The notes beneath the pieces were generated by a model. The model was not told the DNA's origin. It saw nothing but the letters and a program-made list of their open reading frames with translations, and made no database searches. Below, one piece after another: positions 20,777 to 31,129 of a stretch of DNA of 64,000 nt. This stretch comes from Rhypophila decipiens (lineage: Eukaryota > Ascomycota > Sordariomycetes > Sordariales > Naviculisporaceae). The position numbers were made by a program, and so were the translations under genes. Positions within the stretch are counted from its first letter, which is position 1. The number at the start of each line of letters is the position of its first letter. The DNA lies in contig MU858190.1 in assembly GCA_033297075.1 (NCBI GenBank), forward strand, positions 1 to 64,000. Direction: 5' to 3'.

Positions 20777-23091
20777 ATGTCTCAAGCAAGGCAGGGCAGC
20801 AGCTCACGAGTCACGCCTGTCTGGATTCGCTCTTGGCGTAATTTCCACCTAACCAGGGGTTATCTGGTATCGGTACCCCTGCCAACTGTCCGTGGTCCAC
20901 CCAGACCTCATTCCGGCATTGCAATCTCCTCTCCTGCTTCAACTCGAGAGCAACCATCGAAAACACCATCATCTCCCTCACCTTTATCAACAGTCACCGC
21001 CACGATTAACAATCTTCCCACAGCTGGCATCAACAAACTACCGCAGGAGCTAATTGATCAAGTCCTGGAGGGATTGTCCACTCGCGACAAAGCGCGCCTT
21101 GCCCGCTGCAACAAGAACCTGTATTCCCGAACACTAAAGAGCTTGTATGCGAGCTTTGAGGACCGCCACGCTGCCGTCGAGTGGGCATGCCGGAGGGGCG
21201 TCGTTTCCACTCTGGACCGGGCTTTCTCCCGTGGAGCTCCTGTCAGTACGGTTTACATGCTCGCTGGAGATGGGGAGAAAAGGTTGACGCTCGACCTGGC
21301 ACTCAAATCTCGTCGGCGAGGAGTGTTCACTTACTTGGTCGAACAAGGCGCCCGTTTCGATGTCCCGAATGTTGGTAGCCGTTTATTCACCGAAAAGTTT
21401 TTCGATGACGATCGCAATCTGGCAGTTGTTGGGTGGTTCTTGGAAGCTGGTCTAGCGTCTCAACTTGGCCAGTCTGCTCGCAACCAAGCCCTCGGGTACG
21501 TTCTGCGTTTGAGCTCTCCTGCCCATACCAGTAGGAAGGGAATTGCGAGGATTGATCGGGACCCCGCACGTACTCGAGATCATATTCGTGAACTCTTGGA
21601 TGCGGGCGCCGATCCGAACTCGACGAACTTGGTATCTGTATCCGCACATTACAACGAATTTGGTAATCGCTTGAGTCGGTCGACATCTCCTCTGTCGTCT
21701 GCGATTCAAGCTGACCGCCCCGATCCGGTACGCATTTTGATCGACAGAGGTGCAAATGTCGATGGTCGGCTCACCGCCCTGGTCAAGAAGCCACCCGCGT
21801 TGCCTCATCACGTGCCTGTTTGCGCCGCTGCTTTTACCATGCATGGCACACGAGGGACAGGATTCGAGTTCAATGCAACAACTACTCGCTTGTGGTGCTG
21901 TTCTCAATATCTGCGTACCCTTTTGCGATACTAAGGGTGCCTCGAAGCAGACGACACCTCTGGCCATATTTCTCACGCAAGTTTCCCGGTGGCCACCAAA
22001 AGAAGCCGAACGAAAGAAAACCCGGAAAGAAGGAAATCTGCATACGAACTGCCGTCGAGAACCTGCAACTCTTGCTTGACAACGGGGCTTCCGAGGCCCC
22101 GCACCGAGACCAGTCCGATGGCCCCGTGCTCAAGCTGATCATGAACATGAATGACCCGCCAACAAACGCCAGCGAGTCACAAATTCATGCTTTCTTTCTG
22201 ATGGGTTCCATCCTCAAGGTTCTGATCCGAAATGCGATCCTCGAAGATGACATGATTTGTCAGCTTTTTCGTTTGTTTGGAGCCTCTTTGTTTGGGCAAT
22301 ACCACGACTTTCTTCTGCCTTCCGGGTGGAAGGCTTCACAACTGCCCAGAGAACCTCTGTGCGGTTCTGGGCGAAGTTGCGAACAGTTATCGACCTCACA
22401 GTTCTTCACGGAGCAACCAGATCACACTTCGTATCTCACTTTCTGGCTTGAAATTCTTGACAGCATCCTGGAAACGCCACACTATGAACAATCTCTCAGC
22501 CTCTTTTTATATTGCTACGTCTTTACGCAGGGCCCTCAGTTGAATCATGCAACATTCGCTGCCAAACTCCAAGATCTCACGGCCGGCAAAGAGACCTTGT
22601 TTCGCGAGACCATCACCAGGTTTCTGCAGGCAGGCGCAGACATCAACTTCAGACTCGGAGTTACAAAACATTGGATACTGGGCAACGATTTTATGGGCGG
22701 CTCTACGGTTCTCCAGGCTCTATGCTACAAGTATAGGTGCTACAAGTGTGGAGACAACGTCGAACTCGTCAAAGGATCTAACAAACCCGCTGACAAACCA
22801 AGGACATGTTGGAGATTTGGACGTCACTCGGTAAATCTTGTTTGTATGCTCGTCAAAGACTTCAAAGCCGACCCTTACTCCCATTGGGCGCGGAATAGTG
22901 AACAGCCAAACAAGGCATCCATCGACATGCTGTATGATGTCTTCGATCGTCTCGGTGCCAACATTTATGAGGTCGTCAAGATTAAATGGTACGTCGCCAC
23001 AGCCCTCGCCGAGATTGAACTAGAACTGGTGGAGAAGTGGAAGTGCGAGCAGGAACTGCTTGCCAAACGAGTTGAACACTGGCCTATATAG
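20777..23091 (+). CDS. F-box / ankyrin-repeat protein, frame interrupted twice (introns or decay)
   Basis: An F-box-like start (INKLPQELIDQVLEGLSTRDKARLARCNK at about residue 90) is followed by ankyrin repeats ending in ...LLDAGADPN, LIDRGANVD, LLACGAVLN, LLLDNGASEA and FLQAGADIN. The frame changes near 21810-21860 and again near 21980-22030. Two 49-nt GT-AG introns in phase 0 would repair it: 21811-21859 (GTGCCT...ACAG) and 21981-22029 (GTTTCC...AAAG). However, both have weak donors and poor branch sites. Alternatively, the first break is a 4-bp duplication (ATGCATG) in a coding stretch that otherwise reads TM-AHEGQDSS, making this a pseudogene. F-box/ankyrin proteins usually act as SCF ubiquitin-ligase adaptors. 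The last codons lie in a 34-bp tandem duplication. I favour a spliced gene only slightly. Confidence 0.6.
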
Positions 23092-23138
23092 GAAGACAAG
23101 TTGGGTTGAACACTGGCCTATATAGGAAGACGAGTTGG
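23071..23138 (+). repeat. 34-bp direct tandem duplication across a stop codon
   Basis: Two copies, 23071-23104 and 23105-23138, differ at one base. The first holds the final codons and stop of the F-box/ankyrin gene; the second lies in the 3' flank. Confidence 0.85.
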
Positions 23139-23513
23139 TATATGCCAATGTTGATTGACTCAACGGAGGTGCTCACGTCGGAAGGCTAGTATTTTATGGT
23201 AGGCGTTTTAGATATACACTTCTGAGGACTTTGCAAGATATGGGGCAGTTCAATGGCGGCTGGGGGATTACGAGAATCAGGCCGAGGACGGGCTGAAGAA
23301 TAGACAACAGTAATGGGGAAAAGGACCCCCGCTAGTAGAACCAGTAGTTCAACAATATTAGACTCGCGTGGGTTGGAGATCTATCACGGGGGACCAACAA
23401 GGGGAACTAATGTATATATCCGTCTAACAAGCCCAATTTCCCTTTGAGCCAGTCCAAAACCATAAGCATCTACAAACATCCCGCCCGCAAACATGCCCAT
23501 TCGCAAGCCCCTC
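23139..23513. other. Intergenic between convergent genes
   Basis: Nothing recognisable; 3' flanks of two convergent genes. Confidence 0.4.
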
Positions 23514-24608
23514 TCACTCTTTATCGGCCCCCTTCTCCTTCTCCACCATCTCCTCTCCTGCTCTATCGGCAGATTCGGCACCTTGCTCTGTCTCAGCCTG
23601 CTTGTCCTCCATGACAACATCCTCCCCATCGTTGGCCCGCAAATCTCTCTCCACAGTCCTAGCCTCTTTCATGGGCTCCTCGCCCCAGTCATAAATTGCT
23701 TCCTTATATAAAAATGTGCCTGGGAGATTCGGGTTCGGGACCCCCTTTTTGAAAACGCCCTGATCCCACGTCGCTTCTCCCCTCTCCAACGTCTGGACCT
23801 GCTGCCTAGCCTCCTTAACCCTCAAAAAGAGTTTCACAACCTTGGCCTTCATTTCCTTCCTCTCTGCCTTGTTGAGCCTCGCTGGTGGGTGCTGCTGGTC
23901 GACGACACCCATATCCATATCGCCATCACCATCAACAACAACAGACTTGTTGCGCAACTCAGAGAATTTATCCTGGAGCTTAAGTGTTATAACATGGAGA
24001 TTCCAGTCCAACGTGGGAAGCTCAATCCTTCTTGTCTCGGGATCCAGCGCCTTCTCCCTCAGCCTCCGATACCACCCCTCCATCGCAGTTAGCCACTCCC
24101 CAACAGGGACCTTCCCGTTATCATCGATAATATCTTGACAAGGCGGCGTGGGCACACGAGGAGGCGGCCGCGAAACCGCAGGCAAGTCCGGCTTCTCCGG
24201 CAGCTTGCGACTCGGATACTTCAGCTTCCTCTGAGCCTTTGTGCCCCAGGTTGCTGCTCGGCTTGAACTAGGCTGCCCGACCTTGTATTTTGGCGCGTCG
24301 GCGCCTGTTGCTCTTTTACGGGTTTGGCGCGGCGCATCTAGGTCGATTTCGTCTTCGGTTCCTAGGCCTAGCCTCAGGCTTACTGTTGAGAGGCGCTTCT
24401 TTGGGCGTGCTCTCTCTTCAGGGTCTGTTTCCGAGGCTGGGAATAGTTCGGCAGAGAGGCGCTTTTTGCCTCGGGGGGAGACGCGGTGGGTGAGGTCGAG
24501 GGTATTCAGTGCCGAGATCATTTCCGAATCTGTATCGGAGTCGATGCTCGTTCTGGACTGCAAACTAGGAGTCCTGCTGTTTGAGCGCGTTACGCGGGAG
24601 CTGGCCAT
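23514..24608 (-). CDS. Hypothetical basic/acidic nuclear-type protein
   Basis: Intronless gene of 364 aa. The N-terminal half is Ser/Arg/Lys-rich with bipartite nuclear-localisation-like patches (RARPKKRLS, TRKRATG, KAQRKLKYPSRKL). A compact alpha-helical middle follows, at residues about 165-300 (VGEWLTAMEGWYRRLREKALD; LPTLDWNLHVITLKLQDKFSELR; LNKAERKEMKAKVVKLFLRVKEARQQVQTLE). A short conserved-looking block, VPNPNLPGTFLYKEAIYDWGEEP, precedes an acidic tail. The start MASSRVTRSNSRTPS is the first ATG. I do not recognise the family. The composition suggests a chromatin or nucleic-acid-associated protein, which is inference only. Confidence 0.75.
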   Translation of the reverse strand: MASSRVTRSNSRTPSLQSRTSIDSDTDSEMISALNTLDLTHRVSPRGKKRLSAELFPASETDPEERARPKKRLSTVSLRLGLGTEDEIDLDAPRQTRKRATGADAPKYKVGQPSSSRAATWGTKAQRKLKYPSRKLPEKPDLPAVSRPPPRVPTPPCQDIIDDNGKVPVGEWLTAMEGWYRRLREKALDPETRRIELPTLDWNLHVITLKLQDKFSELRNKSVVVDGDGDMDMGVVDQQHPPARLNKAERKEMKAKVVKLFLRVKEARQQVQTLERGEATWDQGVFKKGVPNPNLPGTFLYKEAIYDWGEEPMKEARTVERDLRANDGEDVVMEDKQAETEQGAESADRAGEEMVEKEKGADKE

Positions 24609-24970
24609 TTTGAATACTCGGTTGTTGACTTGTGGGACGATGGCTCTTCAGGGGTGAGTGAGGATGTATCTGATTTGATGAAAAGAGAAGTTAGCTGGTT
24701 TTTCGTGACAATCAAGTAAGTGAACTTGTGCTGTGTGGGCTTGGTCTGGTCAGTAACAGACGGCTGTGTGTTGGTGGAGAGTAAATTCGCCCGGGCCTTG
24801 GAGGATCCTCAATGCCTGCGTCGTTTTTCAGACCCATTGCGGCTTCGGGGCTGGAATGCCACAACTGCATTTCCTCATCGTTCGTCGTCGTCGTCGTCCC
24901 GGCCGCCAGTGGGAACCATCGTCCCCTATGGAGCACTTCTTGTGCTGTCCTGCCCTCACGCCTGCCCGCC

Positions 24971-25087
24971 ATGAGCGCAATCCAGAAAATAAGTGGAACA
25001 AAGAGAGCGTCATTCTTCGATGAGCTCGATAGTCTGCAAGACGATGACGCAATCTTCCAGTTTGCCGAACAGATCTTAGCCGCGTGA
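24971..25087 (+). CDS. 38-codon ORF of coding-like composition
   Basis: Reads MSAIQKISGTKRASFFDELD... and ends FQFAEQILAA. The amphipathic, acidic composition is less random than its surroundings. It could be a microprotein, a first exon, or the tail of a decayed gene. No homologue comes to mind. Confidence 0.2.
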   Translation: MSAIQKISGTKRASFFDELDSLQDDDAIFQFAEQILAA

Positions 25088-25102
25088 TCCTGCCATTGAC
25101 AG

Positions 25103-25340
25103 TTACCGACGAGTCACCGAAGTGACCAGGGGCAGCAGCAAAATCGTCTTCCAGAGCCGTGATCCTGTTGGATACGTTGCTTGGGTTTGTCTCTGGAGAT
25201 GGGCGGGTGTCCCTTTGGGAGTCTTGAGACCATTGACATAGTCGTCGCGAGGTGTATCGTGAGTCGTCTCATGACGCACATAGTGCTGCCACTGACGGTC
25301 TCGATTCTCCGGCACCGGATGTGAGACGTGGTCCTTCTTC
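25103..25340 (-). pseudogene. Argonaute (PIWI domain) relic A
   Basis: On the minus strand, a stretch reads GAGESRPSVAALCAS, a stop, then DDSRYTSR. In Argonautes this follows the catalytic ADVSHP motif. Just upstream, DHVSHP is present one base out of frame, so a 1-nt deletion separates the two halves. Twenty bases (25297-25316) are identical to relic B at 27957-27976, and the alignment continues with mismatches on both sides. Stops and frameshifts show that it is dead. It matches the region around the first catalytic Asp of PIWI, whose RNase H-like fold slices RNA in quelling-type RNAi. Confidence 0.55.
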
Positions 25341-25349
25341 AACCGGTCT

Positions 25350-25526
25350 TTAAGGTCCCTCGTCGCCTTGGATCTTGGCCAGGACGTATGTGAAGAACGA
25401 GGTCGCATCTTTCTGCGCCGTGGCCGTCATTCGCGTGTACCTTTTCTTCTTCTTCTCGCTGATGAAGAGGTTGTACGTGTCCGACAAGAAGGGTGCGTAG
25501 TCGAGCAATGCAGGGATCAAGATCAT
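25350..25526 (-). pseudogene. Coding fragment of unknown family
   Basis: Fifty-eight codons with good coding character (MILIPALLDYAPFLSDTYNLF...; ...KDATSFFTYVLAKIQG) end at a stop. The region upstream on the minus strand has a plausible intron end (CTAAC...CACAG at about 25590-25620). The phrase FFTYVLAK and the preceding basic helix are vaguely reminiscent of the region before the I-helix of cytochrome P450s, but too short to assign. It directly precedes Argonaute relic A. Confidence 0.3.
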
Positions 25527-25640
25527 TTCACGAAGAAGATAGATAGGGGCAAAGAAGAAAGGAACATACGACTATGGCTGTGGATTTTGAATCTGTGACA
25601 GGAAACACATCAGGTGTTAGCAAACTAGCTACTTTGGAGG

Positions 25641-26862
25641 GATCCTAAGGGATCTAAAAGAACATACCAGTCTCAATCGGCAATTAGTCAAGTGCAGTCG
25701 GAAAAGGGTGAGATGGTAATTCGTTCGCGAGTAATAGGCTTGAGCTTTTGTTTGCGACTCTTCGTGAAGAAAGAACGAGAGTTGACCAGTGAATCGAGGA
25801 ATAATGACGTTCGACGAGGGAATCCAAAAGAAACAATTCCGCACGTCAGAATTGTTTGTGCTCAGGGAGGAGGATGGTGGAAGCAAACCTGCCCCCTCGG
25901 CCGAGATCAGATGAGAGGCCCCGCCATGTTGTCTGGCTCCACACGTCTGAAGTCGAGGCTGAAGTCGAGGCTGATAGAAAGCTTGTTGGTGGCCCAGGCG
26001 TCTGTCTGACCCTCCTTTCTCCTCATTTTCGTCCTCTCCATCTGTCTGGAATTTCTTGGCGGCAATGACTCAAAGGATGCAGTGGTGTAGCAGTAGATTG
26101 GGTGACCTTGAAGTGGCCAGGGCTGTAGAATAATCCAACTCGGTGGACCAACACGGTAGTCGCATCCCTCGAGGGCAGGACCCTCTTATCATCAGAATCA
26201 AGAGTCTGATCGGCCCCCCCCTTTGCGTAGGCCATTGGCTGGTTTGCTACAACACCATCCCATCTTGGCTTGAATTCGGTGACGCGGCGAAAGAAGTTGT
26301 CCGGTTGTCCCTTGCCCCTTCAAGCGAAGCTAGCCCATCCCATCTTTGGGGCTTTTCAAGTCCTTCGTTGGGTAAAACAATGCATCTGAATACTGTATGA
26401 ACATTTAGGGATTCTGAACGTAATGACTTGGATTGACTGGCTACACAATGCAGTCACTAGGAAATTATGTAAAAAGGCCAGATCAACTCTATGAAAATCT
26501 CCAGTCAACTTTTTATCAACTGTTCCTTTGATGAACCTGTCCTCCGGCCTTTCCTTTCATTGCCGCACGGAAAGTCGGTTTGCTAACACCAAATCACGAA
26601 TATCGCTGCTATCCCACATTTGCTACTAGGTAACCTCCTTATTTATCGGTTCTTTTGCTTCCTGGTTATGCTCTTCGTACTGGAACGTATGACTTGAAAC
26701 GTGTTATATCCATCACATTAAACTCAGAGCCTACAGCCCGGAAGATGGATTGTACACTTACCCTGACATCAGACGATCGTCGCTATCCGTTATCTATATA
26801 GAATCTGCGTTGCACCCTTCACAAAGCGGAAGCTTTACAAATTCAAGTGCCAGATATCCGAG
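25641..26862. other. Gene-poor, partly AT-rich stretch
   Basis: No gene supported. Short frames on both strands have no domains. It belongs to the decayed block that extends to about 28.4 kb. Confidence 0.4.
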
Positions 26863-26973
26863 ACTAAGAGAAACCTTTGCAGACCAGTTAAAGTGCCTGA
26901 CTAAGAGAAACCTTTGCAGACCAGTTAAAGTGCCTGACTAAGAGAAACCTTTGCAGACCAGTTAAAGTGCCTG
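26863..26973 (+). repeat. Three exact 37-bp tandem copies
   Basis: Copies at 26863-26899, 26900-26936 and 26937-26973 are identical, beginning ACTAAGAGAAACC and ending AAAGTGCCTG. This is a young minisatellite in a decayed region. A tRNA box-A-like TGGTCTAGTGG lies shortly after, at about 27062. Confidence 0.9.
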
Positions 26974-27553
26974 ACTGGTTTCTGTATAGGGATAACTTAA
27001 ACGTATACCTAGATGCAGCGGGAGCTTTCGTTTTGCCCTTGGTTTGTTTGCATAAAGCCAAATGGTCTAGTGGTTTCTTGAGTAAGCTATACAACATGCG
27101 GTAACAGACGTCTACCAAACGGAAAGGCGAAGATTATCTAGTAGTCCCCCTAATAATGAACAAGGCTTCTAGAGGGCAGGCAAGTCGAAGAGCCTCTATA
27201 CTTTAAAACCAGTCTCACAACTCTTCACCTCTTTGTACTGCCCCAGAAGATGCTTATTTCCACACGTCGTTGACTCTTATGAAATTGGACGTTTGATATG
27301 ACTGCCGAGGCAAGTAAATATCAATGAATGTGGTTTTTGAACCAGCCTGCTGTTGACTCCGGTTCAGTCTGCGTCCAGGGAGTCTGAGAAGGGGTACATC
27401 CGCGGACAAACTCCTGCCCACCGGCGCGGACCATGTGAACGGCTCTCACACCTTGAGCTTGCGAGGGTTGCCGTGCCCCTAGTGCTAGTGAAGGAGATAG
27501 TTAAGTGGTTAAAAACAACGGAATTGTCGTCTCCTTCTTCGGAGTATTTCTTG

Positions 27554-27819
27554 GGCGCGTCGTAGATTGAAGAGACGCGTCTCGTCATCGACGACCAAAA
27601 CAAGATCGAGTGGGAGAAACCCAGCGAGATCCTCCCGATCGAGGAAATGGAAATCCGCCTCGAGTACATACGAAAGCTCAAAGAAGAGGTTTTACACGAG
27701 AGGCAAGAAGCGTGGATGGAGGATGGCTTCTCAAAAAGCTCTTAAACGAGAGGCAAGAAGCGTGGATGGAGGATGGCGAGACCAAGCCAGCCCCTATCTA
27801 CCTGTTTGACGTCGATTGA
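27554..27819 (+). pseudogene. Coding fragment with internal 50-bp-period duplication
   Basis: From about 27568 one frame reads ETRLVIDDQNKIEWEKPSEI..., a charged helical segment with coding character, ending HERQEAWMEDG. A 32-bp stretch (27696-27727) recurs at 27746-27777. The second copy continues in a new frame to ...PIYLFDVD and a stop at 27819. Removing one copy would rejoin the two frames, so a recent duplication seems to have disrupted a gene tail. The family is not recognised. Confidence 0.35.
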
Positions 27820-27907
27820 TTTCCGAGATAGTCTTATATGGGCCTTCATCCCCGACATCACAATTTCAGGCGAAATTCGTTGTTGCGAAACTCTTTGTAC
27901 CACTCCA

Positions 27908-28295
27908 CTATGATCTGGTATACCTGGTGAAACCAGATACTGCATCTACTACAGAGGGTCTCGATTCTCCGGCACCTGGATGCGAGATATCAGCACTAAT
28001 AATTATAGTAGGCGTTGTGCTGAAAAAATCTGTCTCGTTCTGGAAATTTGCGCCAGCTAACTTGGCGTTGACCTTTAGGCAAATATTATTTAGGATACCC
28101 TTAGGCTTGGTTGATGTTCTCAGGTTTCCTGTGCTCTGCTGAGAAAACAAAGGTTCTAGCATCTATTTCAATGTCCCCCCCGTAGTTTCTAAACCGGCTC
28201 CTAAATAATGTAGCAAACTGGTCCAGGCGTGGTGTATCGGTATCGTCGGCCATCGAGACTAGAGCCCAGCTGGATAAAGTGGAAGCGTGACGCAA
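27908..28295 (-). pseudogene. Argonaute (MID/PIWI) relic B
   Basis: Minus-strand frames carry SWALVSMADDTDTPRLDQFA (about 28200-28270). A frame change follows, then KGILNNICLKVNAKLAG, PTIIISADISHPGAGESRPS and VVDAVSGFTRYTR before a stop. NICLKVNAKLAG and ADISHPGAGE..PS are the two best-known PIWI landmarks; the D of ADISHP is the first catalytic Asp. The gene is broken by at least one frameshift and by stops, and the rest of the domain is missing. It shares a 20-base identical block with relic A, so the two are probably pieces of the same or related Argonaute genes. Confidence 0.65.
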
Positions 28296-29086
28296 AGCTT
28301 GACCTTATGTACAATTGTCCTGCTTGCTGTGTCTTTTACGGAGCAGGGAACCCCGGGTCAAAATCATGTTACTGCCTGTTAACGATTTCAGAAAAGAAAG
28401 AAATGGTGGAAGAGACATTCGCTTACAGGAGACGAAATGGTAACAAGACAGAGACTAAAAATCCCAACATGTCATTGTTATAGATGAAAGTAGAGAAGAG
28501 CTTTGTAGAGTGTTGAAGAGACAACTAATCAGTGCCTTTGAAGACTAGTAGAGAATATGTACAGTTTTAATATAATAGCTGTTTAGATCTGGGCTGGTGC
28601 AAATAAGCCCGAGAACAGGGCAAAAGGGCGAGCTTGATTGATACATAGAACGTTTTTTCTTTTACCCGTTGACGTTCGAGAAGCTGTAATGTCAGATTCG
28701 TGCTGAGGAGTTTGGGTGTTATATGCGGCAGGGAGTCATGATTCAGCGATGTTCACTTTCACGTTAATGTGGCTGCTGGGCCTTGAACGCCCGATGTTCG
28801 CTCTTACTTCATCAATGAGAGAAAGGAATCAATGTCAAGTGTTTCATAGTAAGAGGACTTATTGCACTCTAATCCACACATGTGACGGTGCGGCAACGTG
28901 TTCATGATGCAGACTATTGATAGACAGATTCTAAGTGCAATCTGGGATGGATCTTAATACAAAAGGCTACAAACTCACTCTCACCACTTTTCTATTCGAA
29001 CGCGCGCGATATCCTAAAATCTGCCTGTTTTGCCTCTCTTATTTCCCTTTAGGCAAAGCCATCTTGTATACTCTGATCATGTACGT
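28296..29086. other. Intergenic, AT-rich
   Basis: No gene seen. It is the boundary between the decayed block and the intact gene ending at 29087. Confidence 0.4.
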
Positions 29087-31129
29087 TCAGTCCAGATGGG
29101 TCGTGTTGAACAACCTGTTCCCGGTATCGGTTCCACCCCGACCAGTGTACTTATTCTCGGAAAGTCTCAGAGCAACAAGGCTCAGGTTATGATTTTGTCT
29201 CATATACTGAGCAAGGAGTCCGTCCCCCTTCACTGACCCAGCCTGAACGACGCCGGCAACAACCACAATCGCGATATTTGAGGACAGCGGGCCACGGATA
29301 TGCTCAACGAACTCGATCACCGAGTTGCCGCTGTTGACAACCGAGTCCACCAGGATGATGGTATCTCGACCTTCAACGTGATGTTTCTTCAACTCGGCGG
29401 GCTCCTTTGCATGCAAGAACATGGCGAGAGGGAATACGTCATTGACACCAAATGCCATGGGCTCCCCGCCCCTCATAAGTGGGATGATGGTGGTTGTAGC
29501 CTCCGAACGAAGTCTGTATCCCTCTGTTCCCCGCTTCTGAACATGGGATATGCTGTACGTCTCCAGCCCGACCAACTCACTGACAAACTCGGTGGCGAGG
29601 TATCTCCCAACCTGTCGATGAGCCTCCCTCAACGCAGGTCCCGCCACTGTGGCATCCCGTGTAGGCGTCATCAGCAGCTTAGACGCCGGCCTGGCCGTGG
29701 CATGCAAGACCAGTTCGCCCTTCCTGTCAGATACAGAAGGATCGAAGTCGAGGTCCTTGAAGCGCACAATGGGAAGTCTGTTAACGTCCAGGCGTGGCTT
29801 GATGGCTTCATTCTCAGGGAGCAGAACCTGAACGGCCTGTAAGCGGTGCTCATCGATCGCCTTCCCCAGCTCCAACTCCATACTCTTGCTCCGCTCATGT
29901 TCCCGACCAACAACGACCACAGCATGGTCTGCGTTGATCATCATCGGCACGTCGAGAACACTGTCCCCAAAGGCCCAGACTTGCAAACCATGGACTTCTT
30001 TTGCGTATTTGACGAGATCGGCCTTAACCTGACGAGTGACCACGATGCCTCCCTTGGCAATTTCGTTTCCGATGACGTCCGCCGCGCGCTCTCCAAAACC
30101 TCGAGCAAGCACATCCATCCAGATGTCAGCCAATCCACATGTCAGAACAATTGGAACTAACGTCTCGTTCTGTGAGACCGATCGAAGAAGCCAGATGAAC
30201 TCGGGATACAGAGACACGTTAGATGATACTTGGGTACAGTAGCATTGGAACTTGTCGGATGTCTCATTGCAGAGGACCTCAACGTATAACAGAGCCGCCT
30301 GGCGGAATGCATCGAAGGAGTAACCCATGGGGCTACTGAAAAGGGCCTTCAGGGGGCATTCTAAGACCTCACTTCCACTGTCTGCCGAATGGTGTTGCGC
30401 ATGAACTTTCCAGAATTGAGTGCCCGTGTCGACTGGAGCCAGTGTCTTGTCGCCGTCGATGAAGAGGAGAGTCCTGATGGGTCGGTCACGGCGAACAGAT
30501 GCTGCCTTTTCGAGAATATCGTCGAGCTTCTTCGCAGCTATCGTCATGTTTGTTTCGTAGTCGACCCCAACAAAATTGCAGATTTGGCGAGCGACTACGT
30601 GGGCAAACGGATCGAGGAGGGCAATGAATAGAATTCCGTTCTCGAGGCAAATTGTCCGGAGTTGTGTTTTTTCAGCCGACTGCCACTTGGCCAAATGGGA
30701 TGGCGAGCAAGAGGGACGAATTCTCTCGGCATCGTTGTCACGGCGAGAGGCGATGACGGAGATGGGAGTATCGAGATATATGATATGAGTGTATGCACTC
30801 AGGTCGGCCGAGGTGCAGACTACCTGACCGAAATCGTCATCCTCGGACCAGAACATGAAGTGGCCGGCAATGATCGCGGATTTCCCAGTGGTCTCGCACT
30901 CGTTGCGGATGTTTCTGATGGCTCGTTCCCGATATTCGGTCTTTTCTGCGGCAGTCATGCCATGAAAAACATCAAGGCCACCTGGAACAGCGTTGGAGAT
31001 GGCCTGTGAGCCGTCATGATAACTATAACGGTCCGGGCCAAGGTGATGGCGGAGCTGTTCCAGAAGGTACGACTTGCCGCATCCCGAGATTCCATAGATG
31101 CCGATAATCTTTGCGGTCGAGGCTGTCAT
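29087..31129 (-). CDS. Three-domain fusion: P-loop kinase, HAD hydrolase, uracil phosphoribosyltransferase-like
   Basis: Intronless gene of 680 aa, started at the ATG that places the P-loop near the N-terminus (the frame is open further up but poor). Residues 1-190 form an AAA_33/adenylate-kinase-type domain with Walker A GISGCGKS (13-20), IIAGHFMFW and YLDTP. Residues 218-410 form a HAD domain with the DxD motif (D225/D227 in FIDGDKT) and motif IV GDSVLDVP (D389/D393). Residues 475-680 match UPRTases: the PRPP loop VDSVVNSGNS (594-603) and the uracil-site end GRGGTDTGNRLFNT. All three active sites look intact. The expected chemistries are phosphorylation of a small molecule, dephosphorylation and pyrimidine ribophosphorylation. 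The pathway is unknown; nucleotide salvage or nucleotide-damage handling are inferences. Confidence 0.88.
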   Translation of the reverse strand: MTASTAKIIGIYGISGCGKSYLLEQLRHHLGPDRYSYHDGSQAISNAVPGGLDVFHGMTAAEKTEYRERAIRNIRNECETTGKSAIIAGHFMFWSEDDDFGQVVCTSADLSAYTHIIYLDTPISVIASRRDNDAERIRPSCSPSHLAKWQSAEKTQLRTICLENGILFIALLDPFAHVVARQICNFVGVDYETNMTIAAKKLDDILEKAASVRRDRPIRTLLFIDGDKTLAPVDTGTQFWKVHAQHHSADSGSEVLECPLKALFSSPMGYSFDAFRQAALLYVEVLCNETSDKFQCYCTQVSSNVSLYPEFIWLLRSVSQNETLVPIVLTCGLADIWMDVLARGFGERAADVIGNEIAKGGIVVTRQVKADLVKYAKEVHGLQVWAFGDSVLDVPMMINADHAVVVVGREHERSKSMELELGKAIDEHRLQAVQVLLPENEAIKPRLDVNRLPIVRFKDLDFDPSVSDRKGELVLHATARPASKLLMTPTRDATVAGPALREAHRQVGRYLATEFVSELVGLETYSISHVQKRGTEGYRLRSEATTTIIPLMRGGEPMAFGVNDVFPLAMFLHAKEPAELKKHHVEGRDTIILVDSVVNSGNSVIEFVEHIRGPLSSNIAIVVVAGVVQAGSVKGDGLLAQYMRQNHNLSLVALRLSENKYTGRGGTDTGNRLFNTTHLD

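Noticed and set aside
25350..25526. Cytochrome P450 assignment of the coding fragment
   Set aside because: Only a vague likeness; no heme-binding or I-helix motif is present.
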